Source: Triticum aestivum (taxonomy: Eukaryota; Streptophyta; Magnoliopsida; Poales; Poaceae). From it: a DNA stretch of 64,000 bases. The notes under the pieces are model-generated. The model worked only from the letters and a program-made list of their open reading frames with translations, was not told where the DNA came from and made no database searches. The DNA is taken from NCBI RefSeq assembly GCF_018294505.1, contig NC_057814.1:292570604-292634603 (forward strand), in the 5' to 3' direction. The translations under genes and the position numbers were made by a program. Shown one piece after another: positions 1-11,211 of this stretch; position 1 is the first letter of the stretch; each line of letters starts with the position of its first letter.

Positions 1-452
1 CACGGATGGGTCCCATGCCGAAAATTAAAAAGAAAAGAAAAATATTAAACAACGAGCGTTCGCTACCGAACCTAAACCAACGAACTCGCTAGCTCCAGAG
101 GCTAAACCAGCGAGCGTTCTCTAAATAGCTAGGCTAATAAGAAAACCGTTTTTTAAATGGTAAACCGAAAAAAAACCTAAACCCTAAATAAAACCGGCGA
201 ACCGAGCGATTTGTACCTGGTCAGGGCGGATCGGGTCCGGCGGTGGCGGATTCCGGTGCGACGGCAGGCTTGGCGTCGGCGGCGGGGTGGCTTCGGCCTC
301 GGCGGCTCCGGCAGCGGCTCCACGCGGCGAGAGGGTAAGGCGGTGCGGCTCGGCGGCGCGGGCGGAGTGCGGCGGCGAGGCGCTGCTTTGGCGGCAGCGG
401 TGCGGGCGAGATGCAGCGGCGGCGCGAGGAGAGAGAGAGCAGCGGGGCCCGA
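1..452 (-). mobile_element. Element E2, left LTR (3' LTR), first piece
   Basis: From about 112 onward this matches 44281-44648 in the right LTR of E2: the AT-rich stretch near 112-200 and then the GC-rich GGCGGC block. The match stops at 452 where E1 begins and resumes at 38184. E2 reads on the minus strand, so this is its 3' LTR, whose outer end lies before the window. Bases 1-110 have no clear counterpart at the matching place in the right LTR, so the two LTRs differ by an indel or replacement there. Confidence 0.75.
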
Positions 453-2036
453 TGATACGTCTCCAACGTATCTATAATTTTTTATTGTTCCATGCTATAT
501 TATATTCTGTTTTGGACATTATTGGGCTTTATTATACACTTTTATATTATTTTTGGGACTAACCTATTAACCGGAGGCCCAGCCCAGAATTGGTGTTTTT
601 GCCTATTTCAGAGTTTCGCAGAAAAAGAATATCAAACGGAGTCCAAACGGAATGAAACCTTCGGGAACGTGAATTTCGGAACGAACGTGATCCAGAGGAC
701 TTGGACCCTACGTCAAGACATCAACCAGGAGGGCACGAGGTAGGGGGCGCGCCTAACCCCCCAGGGCGCGCCCTCCACCCTCATGGGCCCCCTGTTGCTC
801 CACCGACGTACTCCTTCCTCCTATATATACCTACGTACCCCCAAACTACCGGATACGGAGCCAAAAACCTAATTCCACCGCCGCAACCTTCTGTACCCGT
901 GAGATCCCATCTTGGGGCCTGTTCCGGAGCTCCGCCGAAGGAGGCATCGATCACGGAGGGCTTCTACATCAACACCATAGCCTCTCTGATGATGTGTGAG
1001 TAGTTTACTTCAGACCTTCGGGTCCATAGTTATTAGCTAGATGGCTTCTTCTCTCTTTTTGGATCTCAATACAATGTTCTCCCCCTCTCTTGTGGAGATC
1101 TATTCGATGTAATCTTCTTTTGCGGTGTGTTTGTTGAGACCGATGAATTGTGGGTTTATGATCAAGTTTATCTATGAACAATATTTGAATCTTCTCTGAA
1201 TTCTTTTATGTATGATCGGTTATCTTTGCAAGTCTCTTCGAATTATCAGTTTGGTTTGGCCTACTAGATTGATCTTTCTTGCAATGAGAGAAAGTGCTTA
1301 GCTTTGGGTTCAATCTTGCGGTGTCCTTTCCCGGTGACAGTAGGGGCAGCAAGGCACGTATTGTATTGTTGCCATCGAGGATAACAAGATGGGGTTTATA
1401 TCATATTGCATGAGTTTATCCCTCTACATCATGTCATCTTGCTTAAGGCGTTACTCTGTTCTTATGAACTTAATACTCTAGATGCATGCTGGATAGCGGT
1501 CGATGTGTGGAGTAATAGTAGTAGATGCAGGCAGGAGTCGGTCTACTTGTCTCGGACGTGATGCCTATATACATGATCATACCTAGATATTCTCATAACT
1601 ATGCTCAATTCTGTCAATTGCTCAACAGTAATTTGTTCACCCATCGTAATATTTATGCTCATGAGAGAAGCCACTAGTGAAACCTATGGCCCCCGGGTCT
1701 ATTTTCCATCATATTAATTTCCCGACAACAAGCTATTTCTGACGCCGTTTTTATTTTACTTTCTTTACTTTGCATCTTTATCATAAAAATACCAAAAATA
1801 TTATCTTATCATATCTATCAGATCTCACTCTCGTAAGTGACCGTGTAGGGATTGACAACCCCTTATCGCGTTGGTTGCGAGGATTTATTTGTTTGTGTAG
1901 ATGCGAGGGACTCGTGCATGGCCTCCTACTGGATTGATACCTTGGTTCTCAAAAACTGAGGGAAATACTTACGCTACTTTGCTGCATCACCCTTTCCTCT
2001 TCAAGGGAAAACCAACGCAGTGCTCAAGAGGTAGCA
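453..2036 (+). repeat. E1 5' LTR
   Basis: The LTR starts TGATACG and ends GGTAGCA, 1584 bases. The end was set by comparison with solo LTR C, which begins exactly at the complement of that end and is flanked by a target duplication, and by the primer binding site 12 bases downstream. A near-identical copy is at 36647-38183. Confidence 0.85.
822..829 (+). promoter_or_regulatory. TATA box of the E1 5' LTR
   Basis: TATATATA within CTCCTATATATACCTACG lies downstream of a GC-rich segment. It is repeated in the 3' LTR near 37020-37027 and inverted in solo LTR C near 51133. It is the likely core promoter of this LTR family. Confidence 0.55.
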
Positions 2037-2047
2037 AGAAGGATTTC

Positions 2048-2065
2048 TGGCGCCGTTGCCGGGGA
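2048..2065 (+). other. E1 primer binding site
   Basis: TGGCGCCGTTGCCGGGGA, the type commonly seen in grass Athila elements. It lies 11 bases after the LTR end. The same 17 bases occur inverted in H at 60941-60957. Confidence 0.8.
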
Positions 2066-2255
2066 GTCTACGCAAAAGTCAACATACCAAGTACCCATCA
2101 CAAACCCTTATCTCCCGCATTACATTATTTGCCACTTGCCTCTCGTTTTCCTCTCCCCCACTTCACCCTTGCCGTTTTATTCGCCCTCTCTTTTCCATTC
2201 GCTTTTTTTCGCTTGCTTCTTGTTTGCTCATGTGTTGGATTGCTTGCTTGTCACG

Positions 2256-4124
2256 ATGGCTCAAGATAATACTAAATTGTGTGACTTTACCAATACCAAC
2301 AATAATGATTTCCTTAGCACTCCGATTGCTCCTCTTACCAATACTGAATCTTGTGAAATCAATACTGCTTTGTTGAATCTTGTCATGAAAGATCAATTCG
2401 CTGGCCTTCCTAGTGAAGATGCCGCTACCCATCTAAATAGCTTCGTTGATTTGTGTGATATGCAAAATAAGAAAGATGTGGACAATGATATTGTTAAATT
2501 GAAGCTATTTCCCTTTTCACTTAGAGATCGTGCTAAAGCTTGGTTTTCATCTTTGCCTAAAAATAGTATTGATTCTTGGAATAAGTGCAAATATGCTTTT
2601 ATCTCTAAGTATTTTCCTCCCGCTAAGAGCATCTCTCTTAGAAACGATATTATGAATTTTAAGCAACTTGATCATGAACATGTTGCACAAGCTTGGGAGA
2701 GGATGAAATTAATGATACTTAATTGCCCTACGCATGGTTTGAATTTGTGGATGGTTATACACAATTTTTATGCCGGACTGAATTTTGCTTCTAGAAATCT
2801 TTTAGATTCGGCCGCGGGAGGCACTTTTATGGAAATCACTTTAGGAGAAGCTACTAAACTCCTAGATAATATTATGGTTAATTATTCTCAATGGCACACT
2901 GAAAGATCTACTAATAAAAAAGTGCATGCGATAGAAGAAATTAATGTTTTGAGTGGAAAGATGGATGAACTTATGAAATTATTTGCTACTAAGAGTGTTT
3001 CTTCTGATCCTAATGATATGCCTTTGTCTACTTTGATTGAGAATAATAATGAATCTATGGATGTGAATTTTGTTGGTAGGAATAATTTTGGTAACAACGC
3101 GTATAGAGGAAACTTTAATCCTAGGCCTTATCCTAGTAATTCCTCTAATAATTATGGTAATTCCTACAACAATTCTTATGGAAACTTTAATAAGATGCCT
3201 TCTGAATTTGAGACTAGTGTTAAGGAATTTGTGAATTCGCAAAGGAATTTCAATGCTTTGCTTGAAGAAAAATTGCTTAAAGTTGATGAATTGGCTAGGA
3301 ACGTTGATGGAATTTCCCTTGATGTTGATTCTTTAAAACTTAGATCTATTCCACCTAAGCATGATATCTATGAGTCTCTCAAAGCCATGAGAATTTCCAT
3401 TGATGAGTGCAAAGAAAGAACCGCTAGGATGCGTGCTAAGAAGGATTGCTTTGTGAAAGCGTGTTCTTCTAGTTTCTATGAAAATAAAGATGAAGATCTA
3501 AAAGTTATTGATGTATCCCCTATTAAATCTTTGTTTTGTAATATGAATCTTGATAATGATGGGACTGAATATGATCCACCTTTACCTAGAAGGCGTTCCA
3601 AAAATTCAGAGTTTTTAGATCTTGATGCTAAAATTGATAACAGCGGGATTGAAGAGATCAAAACATTAGATATTAATGAACCCACTATTTTGGATTTCAA
3701 GGAATTTAATTATGATAATTGCTCTTTGATAGATTGTATTTCCTTGTTGCAATCCATGCTAAATTCTCCTCATGCTTATAGTCAAAATAAAGCCTTTACC
3801 AAACATATCGTTGATGCTTTGATGCAATCTTATGAAGAAAAACTTGAGTTGGAAGTTTCTATCCCTAGAAAACTTTATGATGAATGGGAACCTACTATTA
3901 AAATTAAAATTAAAGATCATGAATGCTATGCTTTGTGTGATTTGGGTACTAGTGTTTCCACGATTCCAAAGACTGTGCGATTTGCTAGGTTTCCGTGATT
4001 TTGATGATTGCTCTCTAAACTTTCACCTTGCGGATCCACTATTAAGAAACCTATGGAAAGAATTAATGATGTTCTTATTGTTGCAAATAGGAACTATGTG
4101 CCTGTAGATTTTATTGTTCTTGAT
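2256..4124 (+). pseudogene. E1 gag with start of protease, frameshifted
   Basis: The reading frame is open from 2136. The ATG at 2256 (MAQDNTKLC) is the likely start and gives 581 residues to the stop at 3998. The product is an Athila-type Gag: a capsid-like retrotransposon gag domain (FSLRDRAKAWFSSLP and following, roughly residues 90-220), an Asn-rich low-complexity segment (NNFGNN..., about 270-310) instead of an obvious CCHC knuckle, a charged region, and then the start of a retroviral-type protease (CDLGTSVSTIP; families usually have D-[LS]-G-A-S here). The frame breaks near 3973 and again near 4037. Protease-like residues continue in other frames (LGFRDFDDCSLN, then NRNYVPVDFIVLD) up to 4124, where the sequence jumps into an LTR of X. 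No RT, RNase H or integrase follows. Confidence 0.8.
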
Positions 4125-6881
4125 CAAGACTATTTAAGCTTATAGGAAGGATGGGGTAATGAGGTGGAGCTGCAGCAAGCACTAAGCAAATATGGTGGCT
4201 AACATACGCAAATAAGAGCGAGAAGAGAAGCAACGAAACGGTCGAGAAGCTAGAAGTGATCAAGAAGTGATCCTGAAACTACTTACGCACAACCATAACA
4301 CAAGAACCGTGTTCACTTCCCGGACTCCGCCAAAAAGAGACCATCACGGCTAAACACGTGGTTCATGCATTTTAATTAAGTCAAGTGTCAAGTTCTCTAC
4401 AACCGGACATTAACAAATTCCCATCTGCCACATAATCGCGGGCACGGCTCTCGAAAGTTTATACCCTGCAGGGGTGTCCCAACTTAGCCCATCACAAGCT
4501 GTCACGATCAACGAAGGATATTCCTTCTCCCGGGAAGACCCGATCAGACTCGGAGTCCCGGTTACAAGACATTTCGACAATGGTAAAACAAGACCAGCAA
4601 GACCGCCCGCTGTGCCAACAAATCTCGATAGGAGCTGCACATATCTCGTTCTCAGGGCACACCTGATAAGCTAAGCGTACAGGTACTAACATAACCCAAT
4701 TTGCCAAGGGACGGTCCCGCACGGTGCTCTAGTTTGGACCAACAGTCAGAGGAGCACTGGCCCGGGGGGTAAAATAAAGATGACCCTTGAGTCTGCAGAA
4801 CCCAAGGGAAAAAGGCTTAGGTGGCAAATGTTAAAACCAAGGTTGGGCCTTGCTGGAGGAGTTTTATTCAAAGCGAACTGTCAAGGGGGTCCCATAACCC
4901 CAACCACGTAAGGAACGCAAAATCAAGGAACATAACACCGGTATGACGGAAACTAGGGCGGCAAGAGTGGAACAAAACACCAGGCATAAGGTCGAGCCTT
5001 CCACCCTTTACCAAGTATATAGATGCATTAATTAAATAAGGGATATTGTGATATCCCAAAATCATCATGTTCCAACATGGAGCAATCTTCATCTTCACCT
5101 GCAACTAGCAACGCTATAAGAGGGGCTGAGCAAAGCGGTAACATAGCCAAACAACGGTTTGCTAGGAAAGGTGGGTTAGAGGCTTGACATGGCAATATGG
5201 GAGTCATGATATAGCAAGTGGTAGGTAGCGCGGCATAGCAATAGAGCAAACAACTAGCAAGCAAAGATAGAAGTGATTTCGAGGGTATGGTCATCTTGCC
5301 TGAGATCCCGCAAGGAAGAAAAACGAGTCCATGAAGAAGACAAACGGACGTAGTCAAACGAATCCTCACAATCGCAACGTAACCGGAACTATCAAGGAGA
5401 AGCGCAACCGGAAAGAAGCAAACAACATGGTAAACAACCATCACATAAGCATGGCATGATGCACAAACAAGTATGATGCATGCCTAGTTTAATGAGGCAT
5501 GGCATGGCAAAGTGCACAAACAATACTACAAATTAAGTGGAGCTCAATATGCAACGAGTTGCATATTGACAAAACACCACATCAAATATTTAGTTCTCTC
5601 TCGTTTATGTACCCAACAATATTAAATGTTGATTAACATGGAAAGAGGTGAAGCATAAGTAAACTAACTATTTAGGCAAGTTTAAATGAGGCCGGAAATA
5701 ACAAACAACAATTCCGGAAAATCCTCATGTGCATATTTTAGATTTGGTACTGTTCTGCCCTAAACCATATTTTAGAGTTGTTAAACATGCAAGATGAGTG
5801 CACCATGTTAAACTAGGCATTTTTCTACCCCATTTACATATAAAGTTTATTTAATTCGGAGCTACGGTTATTTAGTTACGAAATAAACCATTTTAACATG
5901 CCATTTAAGAAAATTTAATCAAACAGCATTTTAAACATTTTAAACATAGATGAAAGTAGCATATTATGAAACTAGATGAAAAACTAAGCAAGTTACATAT
6001 ATAGTTTATTTAATTCTGATGCATGGTTTGTGAATTATTGATGCATGAACATTAAAGGGTCTTCTGAAAAACTGCAGTCTCTGGATAATTGATAAAATCG
6101 CAGACAGGGAAAAATAATGCACTGGGCTGAAACTGGCTGGCCCAACATGCACAGAAGAGGGGCTGGACGCTGCTCACCATGGGCCATGGCCCAGTCGGTG
6201 GAGGAGGCCGGGCAGGCCGGCTGCTGGGCTGCACGCATCTGGCCGATGCGGTCAACGCGACCACGAAGCAGAGGAGGCAGGGGATCGAGGCTGGCGCGCC
6301 TCCTTCGCTTGCTCGAAGCAGAGGCGAGGCCACGGCGCCGCTGGCTTGGCGCGGAAGAGCAGGGGCGGTCGTCGCAGGCGAGGGAAGCGGCAGGACTTCG
6401 GCGCGGCAGGGAGCTCGGTGGACGGCAGCGCCACGGCTGATCGGGGCACCGGTGCTCCTGCAAACAGCAGCAACGGGCGGAGCACCTCCTGTGCACTTCA
6501 AGAAAGAGAGGGAGAGGGATTTTTCAGAGAGGATGGAGCATAAAAGAAAAGAAGAAAGAAGAGGGAAGGCGAGGACGATGGCCACGCGACCTGGGGCCTG
6601 ATGATGCTCGCCGGCGGTGCGGGAACCGAAGGGCGCCGGCGCAACGCTGATCTGGGGGAGGCAGGAGCAGGGCAAGCCGGCTGCTTGGCCTTGGGACGGC
6701 GGACCGGCGCGGCCCAGGTGGCGCTGAAGGTGCGCACGAGCGAGGCCGTCGTCCTCCTGCATCGAAGCAGAGGAGGCAACGCTCTCGGGTCGCTGGGGAG
6801 GCAGCAGCGGAGTCCAGCGCGGGGACGGCAGAGGAAGCACGGTTCCAATCGGCGACGAGGCGCGGGGGAGTCCTGGTACTC
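4122..6881 (-). repeat. Element X, LTR0 (left LTR), first piece, truncated
   Basis: Matches 25533-28288 (LTR1) and 31949-34716 (LTR2). It starts 429 bases inside the LTR; the junction with E1 shares GAT, so the outer end was lost by deletion. Content runs from AT-rich non-coding sequence (4122-6040) to a GC-rich block (6120-6880). The ORFs in that block are open on both strands because stop codons are rare there, and I do not treat them as genes. TACTC at 6877-6881 is the left target duplication of D. Confidence 0.85.
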
Positions 6882-8180
6882 TATGACACCCAAGTTTTTT
6901 TTTATTTGGATTTTTTAAAAGATTTTTATTTGACTTGAGGGGAGTGATTTAAATTTTTCTTCAAGAGAACTCTCACTCTCAAATATTTTTCTTTATGGCA
7001 AAAGTTTTATTTGGATTCAACCAAGATCTGTCTTTGGTCTTGGAGGTCCTTGCTTTTCACTTGGACTCAAGACAAAATATTTTCACTTGGGAAATGACTT
7101 TTGAAAATCTCCTTGAAATTTGCACTATGGCTTTTGGAAAATCCTTTGCCACTTTCAACAATTCCTTCTTGCCATGGCCTTCGTGCAAATCCCCTCTCCT
7201 AACCCTTTCCTCACCTTTGGATCATGATTTGCATCAAATCCAGCAAGTTGAACCTCCCCATGTGATTATTTCCATTTATATTCTATTCAAATAAATTTCT
7301 GCCTTCTTTTCTAGCACTTGGAGATTTGCAAAGGAACTCCACTTTCTGTCTTGATTTTTGCCCCCAAACCTTTTTCCCCTCCTAGTCCTTTGAACCCTCA
7401 ACCAAGAACCATGAAGATCCACTGAGCTTCAGTTCAAATTTTTCAAACTACACGTGCTGCAAGTTTGGCCAGATTTGTCAAATTTGGTGAAATTCATTCA
7501 AAACCTTCTCCAAAAATTCCAAGTAAAATCAGGCAGCCTCTGGGTGCATTGAGTGGTCACCTCACCAAGTTACAGCTCCAGAAAAATTTATCTCATTGCA
7601 AAATCCTCCTGTCGAACACCTGCAGTGCACTGTCTGTATCAAGTTCAGGAAAATTCAGAGATTCAGTCAGTGGCTTGCTGTCGTTTTCTTCAGAGAAGGA
7701 CATCGATCTCGCCAGTACCACCGCGTCGCCTTGCTCCTCGTCCCTGCCCTCTTGTTCCTGCACCGCACGAACGCCTGGCGCCTTGCGGGCGTCGGCGACG
7801 AGCAGCAGAAGGTGCGCCGCCCCGTGACCGACGCCGGCGGCGGCTTTGCGGACGCCAGCGGGAGACACGGCGCCGACGACGCCACCCAGCGCCGCCCAAA
7901 CCACCGGAGCTCGCCGCGTGGCCTTCCACTCCCCCGAACGCGCTGCCGCTCTCGTCGTGAACCGCAGGGCGCGCAGCGCGCTCTCTGCCGCCGTTGAGCC
8001 CGTGCGGTCACCTCACCGTGGACCGACGCCATTACGCCAAGACCGACCCCGTTTAGCTGTGAAACGACTCCAGTAACCTCCACTGATGCTGCCTGGCCAC
8101 TCAAACCTCCTGCCAATCCACTGCTCCGCCATAATCGCTCGCTGGAGATTCTCCGTTCACGGCCACCCCGTCGATCTGCC

Positions 8181-8188
8181 TATAAATA
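8181..8188 (+). promoter_or_regulatory. TATA box of the D 5' LTR
   Basis: TATAAATA in CTGCCTATAAATAGAGGCC, followed by a C-rich leader. The same sequence is at 18071-18078 in the 3' LTR. About 1.3 kb of upstream LTR would be U3. Confidence 0.65.
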
Positions 8189-9152
8189 GAGGCCCCGAGC
8201 TTCAACTCGAGCACCCACCATCCCTGCACTCCCCCTAGAGCAAGCCTAGCCACTGGTAGAGCCCCGAGGAGGTCCCCTTCCTCGACTCCGGCCGCCGCGA
8301 CCCGCCACGGGATCCAGCCCGATTCGCCCCCGTGTGCGCTCCTCCGCCTCCATTCTCTTGCCAGTAGCTTCACCTTGCATCCCTCGTTCTGACCCGCGCC
8401 TCAATTCGTAGTTTGCAGCCCTCCACCGGAGTCCCCCATCCTCACCCGAGCCGCCGTCCGCCGGAGATAATGTCGCCGTCGACGTGGTGCTCCCCGTTGG
8501 ACGAGTCCACCACCCACCGACGCGGAAGAAGACGCTGAAGCTCTTGGTACCCTCCGTTTCTCCTAACTCGCCGTGGTTCGACGCCGGCGTCCACCGCAGT
8601 CTTCGGGCGCCGGCGAGCTTTTTAAACCTGACAGGTGGACCCCGCCTGTCAGCCTCTATTCTATTCTCCTCCGAACCGTTTTCTGTTGGCGCCTTCGGGC
8701 AAATACGTTTTCTCCTTTGCGCTTACGCATTCCCAACCGAAGCGTTTTCTATTTTCTCAGTTAAAACCCTGGAACTTTTCTGTTTCATTACAGATAAGTC
8801 CCTGGACAGAAACCTTTATAACTTTTTAATAAAAAGGAATTTTTGAGTGATTCTTTTTCTGACAATCTTCAAATTTTGTCTAGTTTTTTATGGGATTTAT
8901 TTGAAAATTATTTGGAAAAGTTTCTATGCAAGTGTTGGTTTTCACGTTAGTACCCGTTTCGTGATTGCCGTAGGTTCCGGAAGAGGTGAAGGAGCCGCGA
9001 ACTTCGCCGAGCTAGACTCCGACTTCTCCGAACCAGGCAAGCATGTTTTGAACATTTGATATGACAGGTGTTTTACATGTTCACGTGAGAGTTTGTGCGT
9101 GGCATATGAGTGTCGGTAAATACCTCGTTGCTTGTAAGGCAACGACCCGGTT

Positions 9153-9459
9153 GTTCCAAAGTCGCGATGATCTCTGATGAGAGATGGCCTAATCATGTGG
9201 TGACATGAAGGGCAGCAAGGTGGTACTGTTGTAGCATACCAGCCTTGCGTCATCCGACTTTCTCCGACGTTAACGTGGTTGGAGCCACGTTATCGTTCTT
9301 TTCCCGCATGTTCCAAAGTTGCGATGATCTCTGATGAGAGATGGCCAAATCATGTGGTGACATAAGGGCAGCAAGGTGGTACTGTTTTAGCATACCAGCC
9401 TTGCGTCATCCGACTTCCTCCGACGTTAACGTGGTTGGAGCCACGTTACCGTTCTTTCC
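9153..9459 (+). repeat. 157-base direct duplication in the D LTR
   Basis: Two copies begin at 9153 and 9310 with GTTCCAAAGT. Each runs through GATGATCTCTGATGAGAGATGG and ends near CGTTAACGTGG...GCCACGTTA, a short inverted repeat. The same duplication is in the 3' LTR (about 19043 and 19200), so it predates insertion. Confidence 0.85.
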
Positions 9460-10063
9460 CCTTTCCGTGCTACCACATGTCTCATTGCCAGGATGCGGTT
9501 TAGTAAGTTGGTAACCTCTTTCCGTGTACACACCAAACAGAGAGGCCGGGATGATGGTACCTTGGCCCAGGATTAAAGCCAGTCATCCGGTCAGGGGGCA
9601 TGGGTGTTTCCGGTTGGGACCGAGAGGGGGGGCACCCCCTTAGAGCGCGCGTATAGAAATTTGATCCCATGCTACGCGAGGTTGTAGCCTCCCCGTCTCA
9701 AGGTTTTTCTTGAATGTTGCCGAGGGTGATCCCTGGCTTCGGATGGTTGAATTGGGTGTGTACTGGTTAGACGTGTTTCTTCCAAAACACCGTAGACGGA
9801 ACTAGTCCCCGTGACTACTGAAATCCGTTGGCTGTGGTTAAGTACAAACTCTGCAGAGTCAATTCTTTCCAAATCATCGTATCCATGATCAAGTAGTGTA
9901 AACATTATATCCATATCTATCCGTGTGAAAAACTTGTCCCCGGTGAACAAGCTCAAGTGGTAAATCCAGTTTTATTGTTATTCCTGTGGATGGACTAACT
10001 TTATATTTGTCGCATGCTTGTGATAATTTATGTTCCCGAACGATTGTATTATTGAGCTGTGAT

Positions 10064-10236
10064 ATAAGCCCTTTATGTGACATCGCGCAGACGTCCGACT
10101 GTGGCGTGTTCTTGTTTCTTACTTTAAATATAAGCCCTTTATGTGATGTCGCCCAGACGTCCGATTGTGGCATGCACTGTCTTTATTTCCTGTTATAAGC
10201 CCTTTATGTGGTGTCGCCTCGACGCCCGACTGTGGC
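10064..10236 (+). repeat. 65-base tandem repeat in the D LTR
   Basis: Three copies begin ATAAGCCCTTTATGTG at 10064, 10130 and 10195, each containing a GACGYCCGAYTGTGG core. It directly precedes the 57-base array and is matched in the 3' LTR near 19955-20125. Confidence 0.8.
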
Positions 10237-10464
10237 ATTATTATTCCGCATTTTCCGCTCGAGGAGTCTTTCAGACACTCGTTTGGCACCTGTATTATTA
10301 TTCCGCATTTTCCGCTCGAGGAGTCTTTCAGACACTCGTTTGGCACCTGTATTATTATTCCGCATTTTCCGCTCGAGGAGTCTTTCAGACACTCGTTTGG
10401 CACCAGTATTACTATTCTGCAGTTTCCGCTCGAGGCGTCATTTAGACCCTCGCTTGGCACCCAG
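10237..10464 (+). repeat. 57-base tandem repeat in the D LTR, four copies
   Basis: Units begin ATTATTATTCCGC at 10237, 10294 and 10351, with a diverged unit at 10408. Each carries a CGCTCGAGG core and GAGTCTTTCAGACACTC, which has short inverted arms. Because 57 is a multiple of three, repetitive ORFs appear in several frames; they are by-products. The 3' LTR has the same array at about 20128-20355. Confidence 0.9.
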
Positions 10465-11049
10465 TATTTATTATCTCTATGTCTGATCGCACGGGTTAAC
10501 TTGTTCATATGCTTCATGTTTGCATTTGTTATGTCTTATGTCCGAACTGTCTTGCGAGTACTTTCATAGTACTCACCTGGCTTGTTGATTTGGCCAGATG
10601 TTGACGAAGGCGATCTCTTGGATGAAGAGTTTGATAGCGCGTCCGATGCCTAGAGGAGTCCCAGTCAGTCCTGCGCGATCCCGGATATTGGTCACTTGTA
10701 TTGTATACGCTTCCGCCACCCCCAATAAGTCTTCTCGAGCCTCACTCCGACGCTCGAAGAGTTGTAGTCTTCTGGAATCATATCACTCGCTTCGCGATGA
10801 TATTTCCACCACCGTTATTATCATGAGTTAGTAGTTTGCCACCCTATCCGCCATCTTGTTTTAGCAGCGTGCATGTAATAAATTGTTGGGCAGTCTCTGC
10901 TCAACCTTGTATTATATTTAGTACTCCTGGTATTTTTCTTCTGTGACCAAGATATTGTCTACCAGTGAGAAGGAATTCTTCCTCGCTGGTCCGTAAAAGG
11001 GATTGGTCTCTCAATAATTATTTTATTGAAAAACCGGTCGTGACAAGCT

Positions 11050-11061
11050 TGGTATCAGAGC
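11050..11061 (+). other. D primer binding site (initiator Met type)
   Basis: TGGTATCAGAGC, five bases after the LTR end at 11045. It is the standard primer site of Tekay-type and many other gypsy elements. Confidence 0.9.
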
Positions 11062-11211
11062 TAGGCTGACTGTAGGAAGCCACTAGGTGCGATCGCTAAT
11101 CGGTTATTAGCGTCTTTTGTGCTTTTTCAGCATTTTGCAATTGTAGCTATTTTCTGTTGGTCATCATAAATTTATGACATGACTACTCAGAATTTTTGCC
11201 TACTTTTGTAG

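Larger units (their letters stand above)
6882..11045 (+). repeat. D 5' LTR
   Basis: Begins TATGACACCC, where the 3' copy has TGTGACACCC (the terminal TG is mutated to TA), and ends CGGTCGTGACA. It contains a TATA box at 8181, a 157-base direct duplication at 9153, a 65-base repeat at 10064 and a 57-base repeat at 10237. Relative to the 3' LTR it has 26 extra bases near 7640-7665. Confidence 0.95.

Noticed and set aside
8484..8846. 120-codon ORF in the D LTR (also 18374-18736)
   Set aside because: No recognisable domain, overlapped by other frames, and identical in both LTRs simply because they are copies.
10237..10464. Possible CRISPR-like array
   Set aside because: Direct head-to-tail repeats without unique spacers, inside a plant LTR.
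10165..10569. ORFs of 92-134 codons with repeated peptides in the D LTR
   Set aside because: Created by the 57-base repeat, whose length is a multiple of three; open in several frames and on both strands.
11050..11061. Possible tRNA gene fragments at primer binding sites
   Set aside because: Only 12-18 bases match tRNA 3' ends, as expected for retrotransposon primer sites; no cloverleaf nearby.
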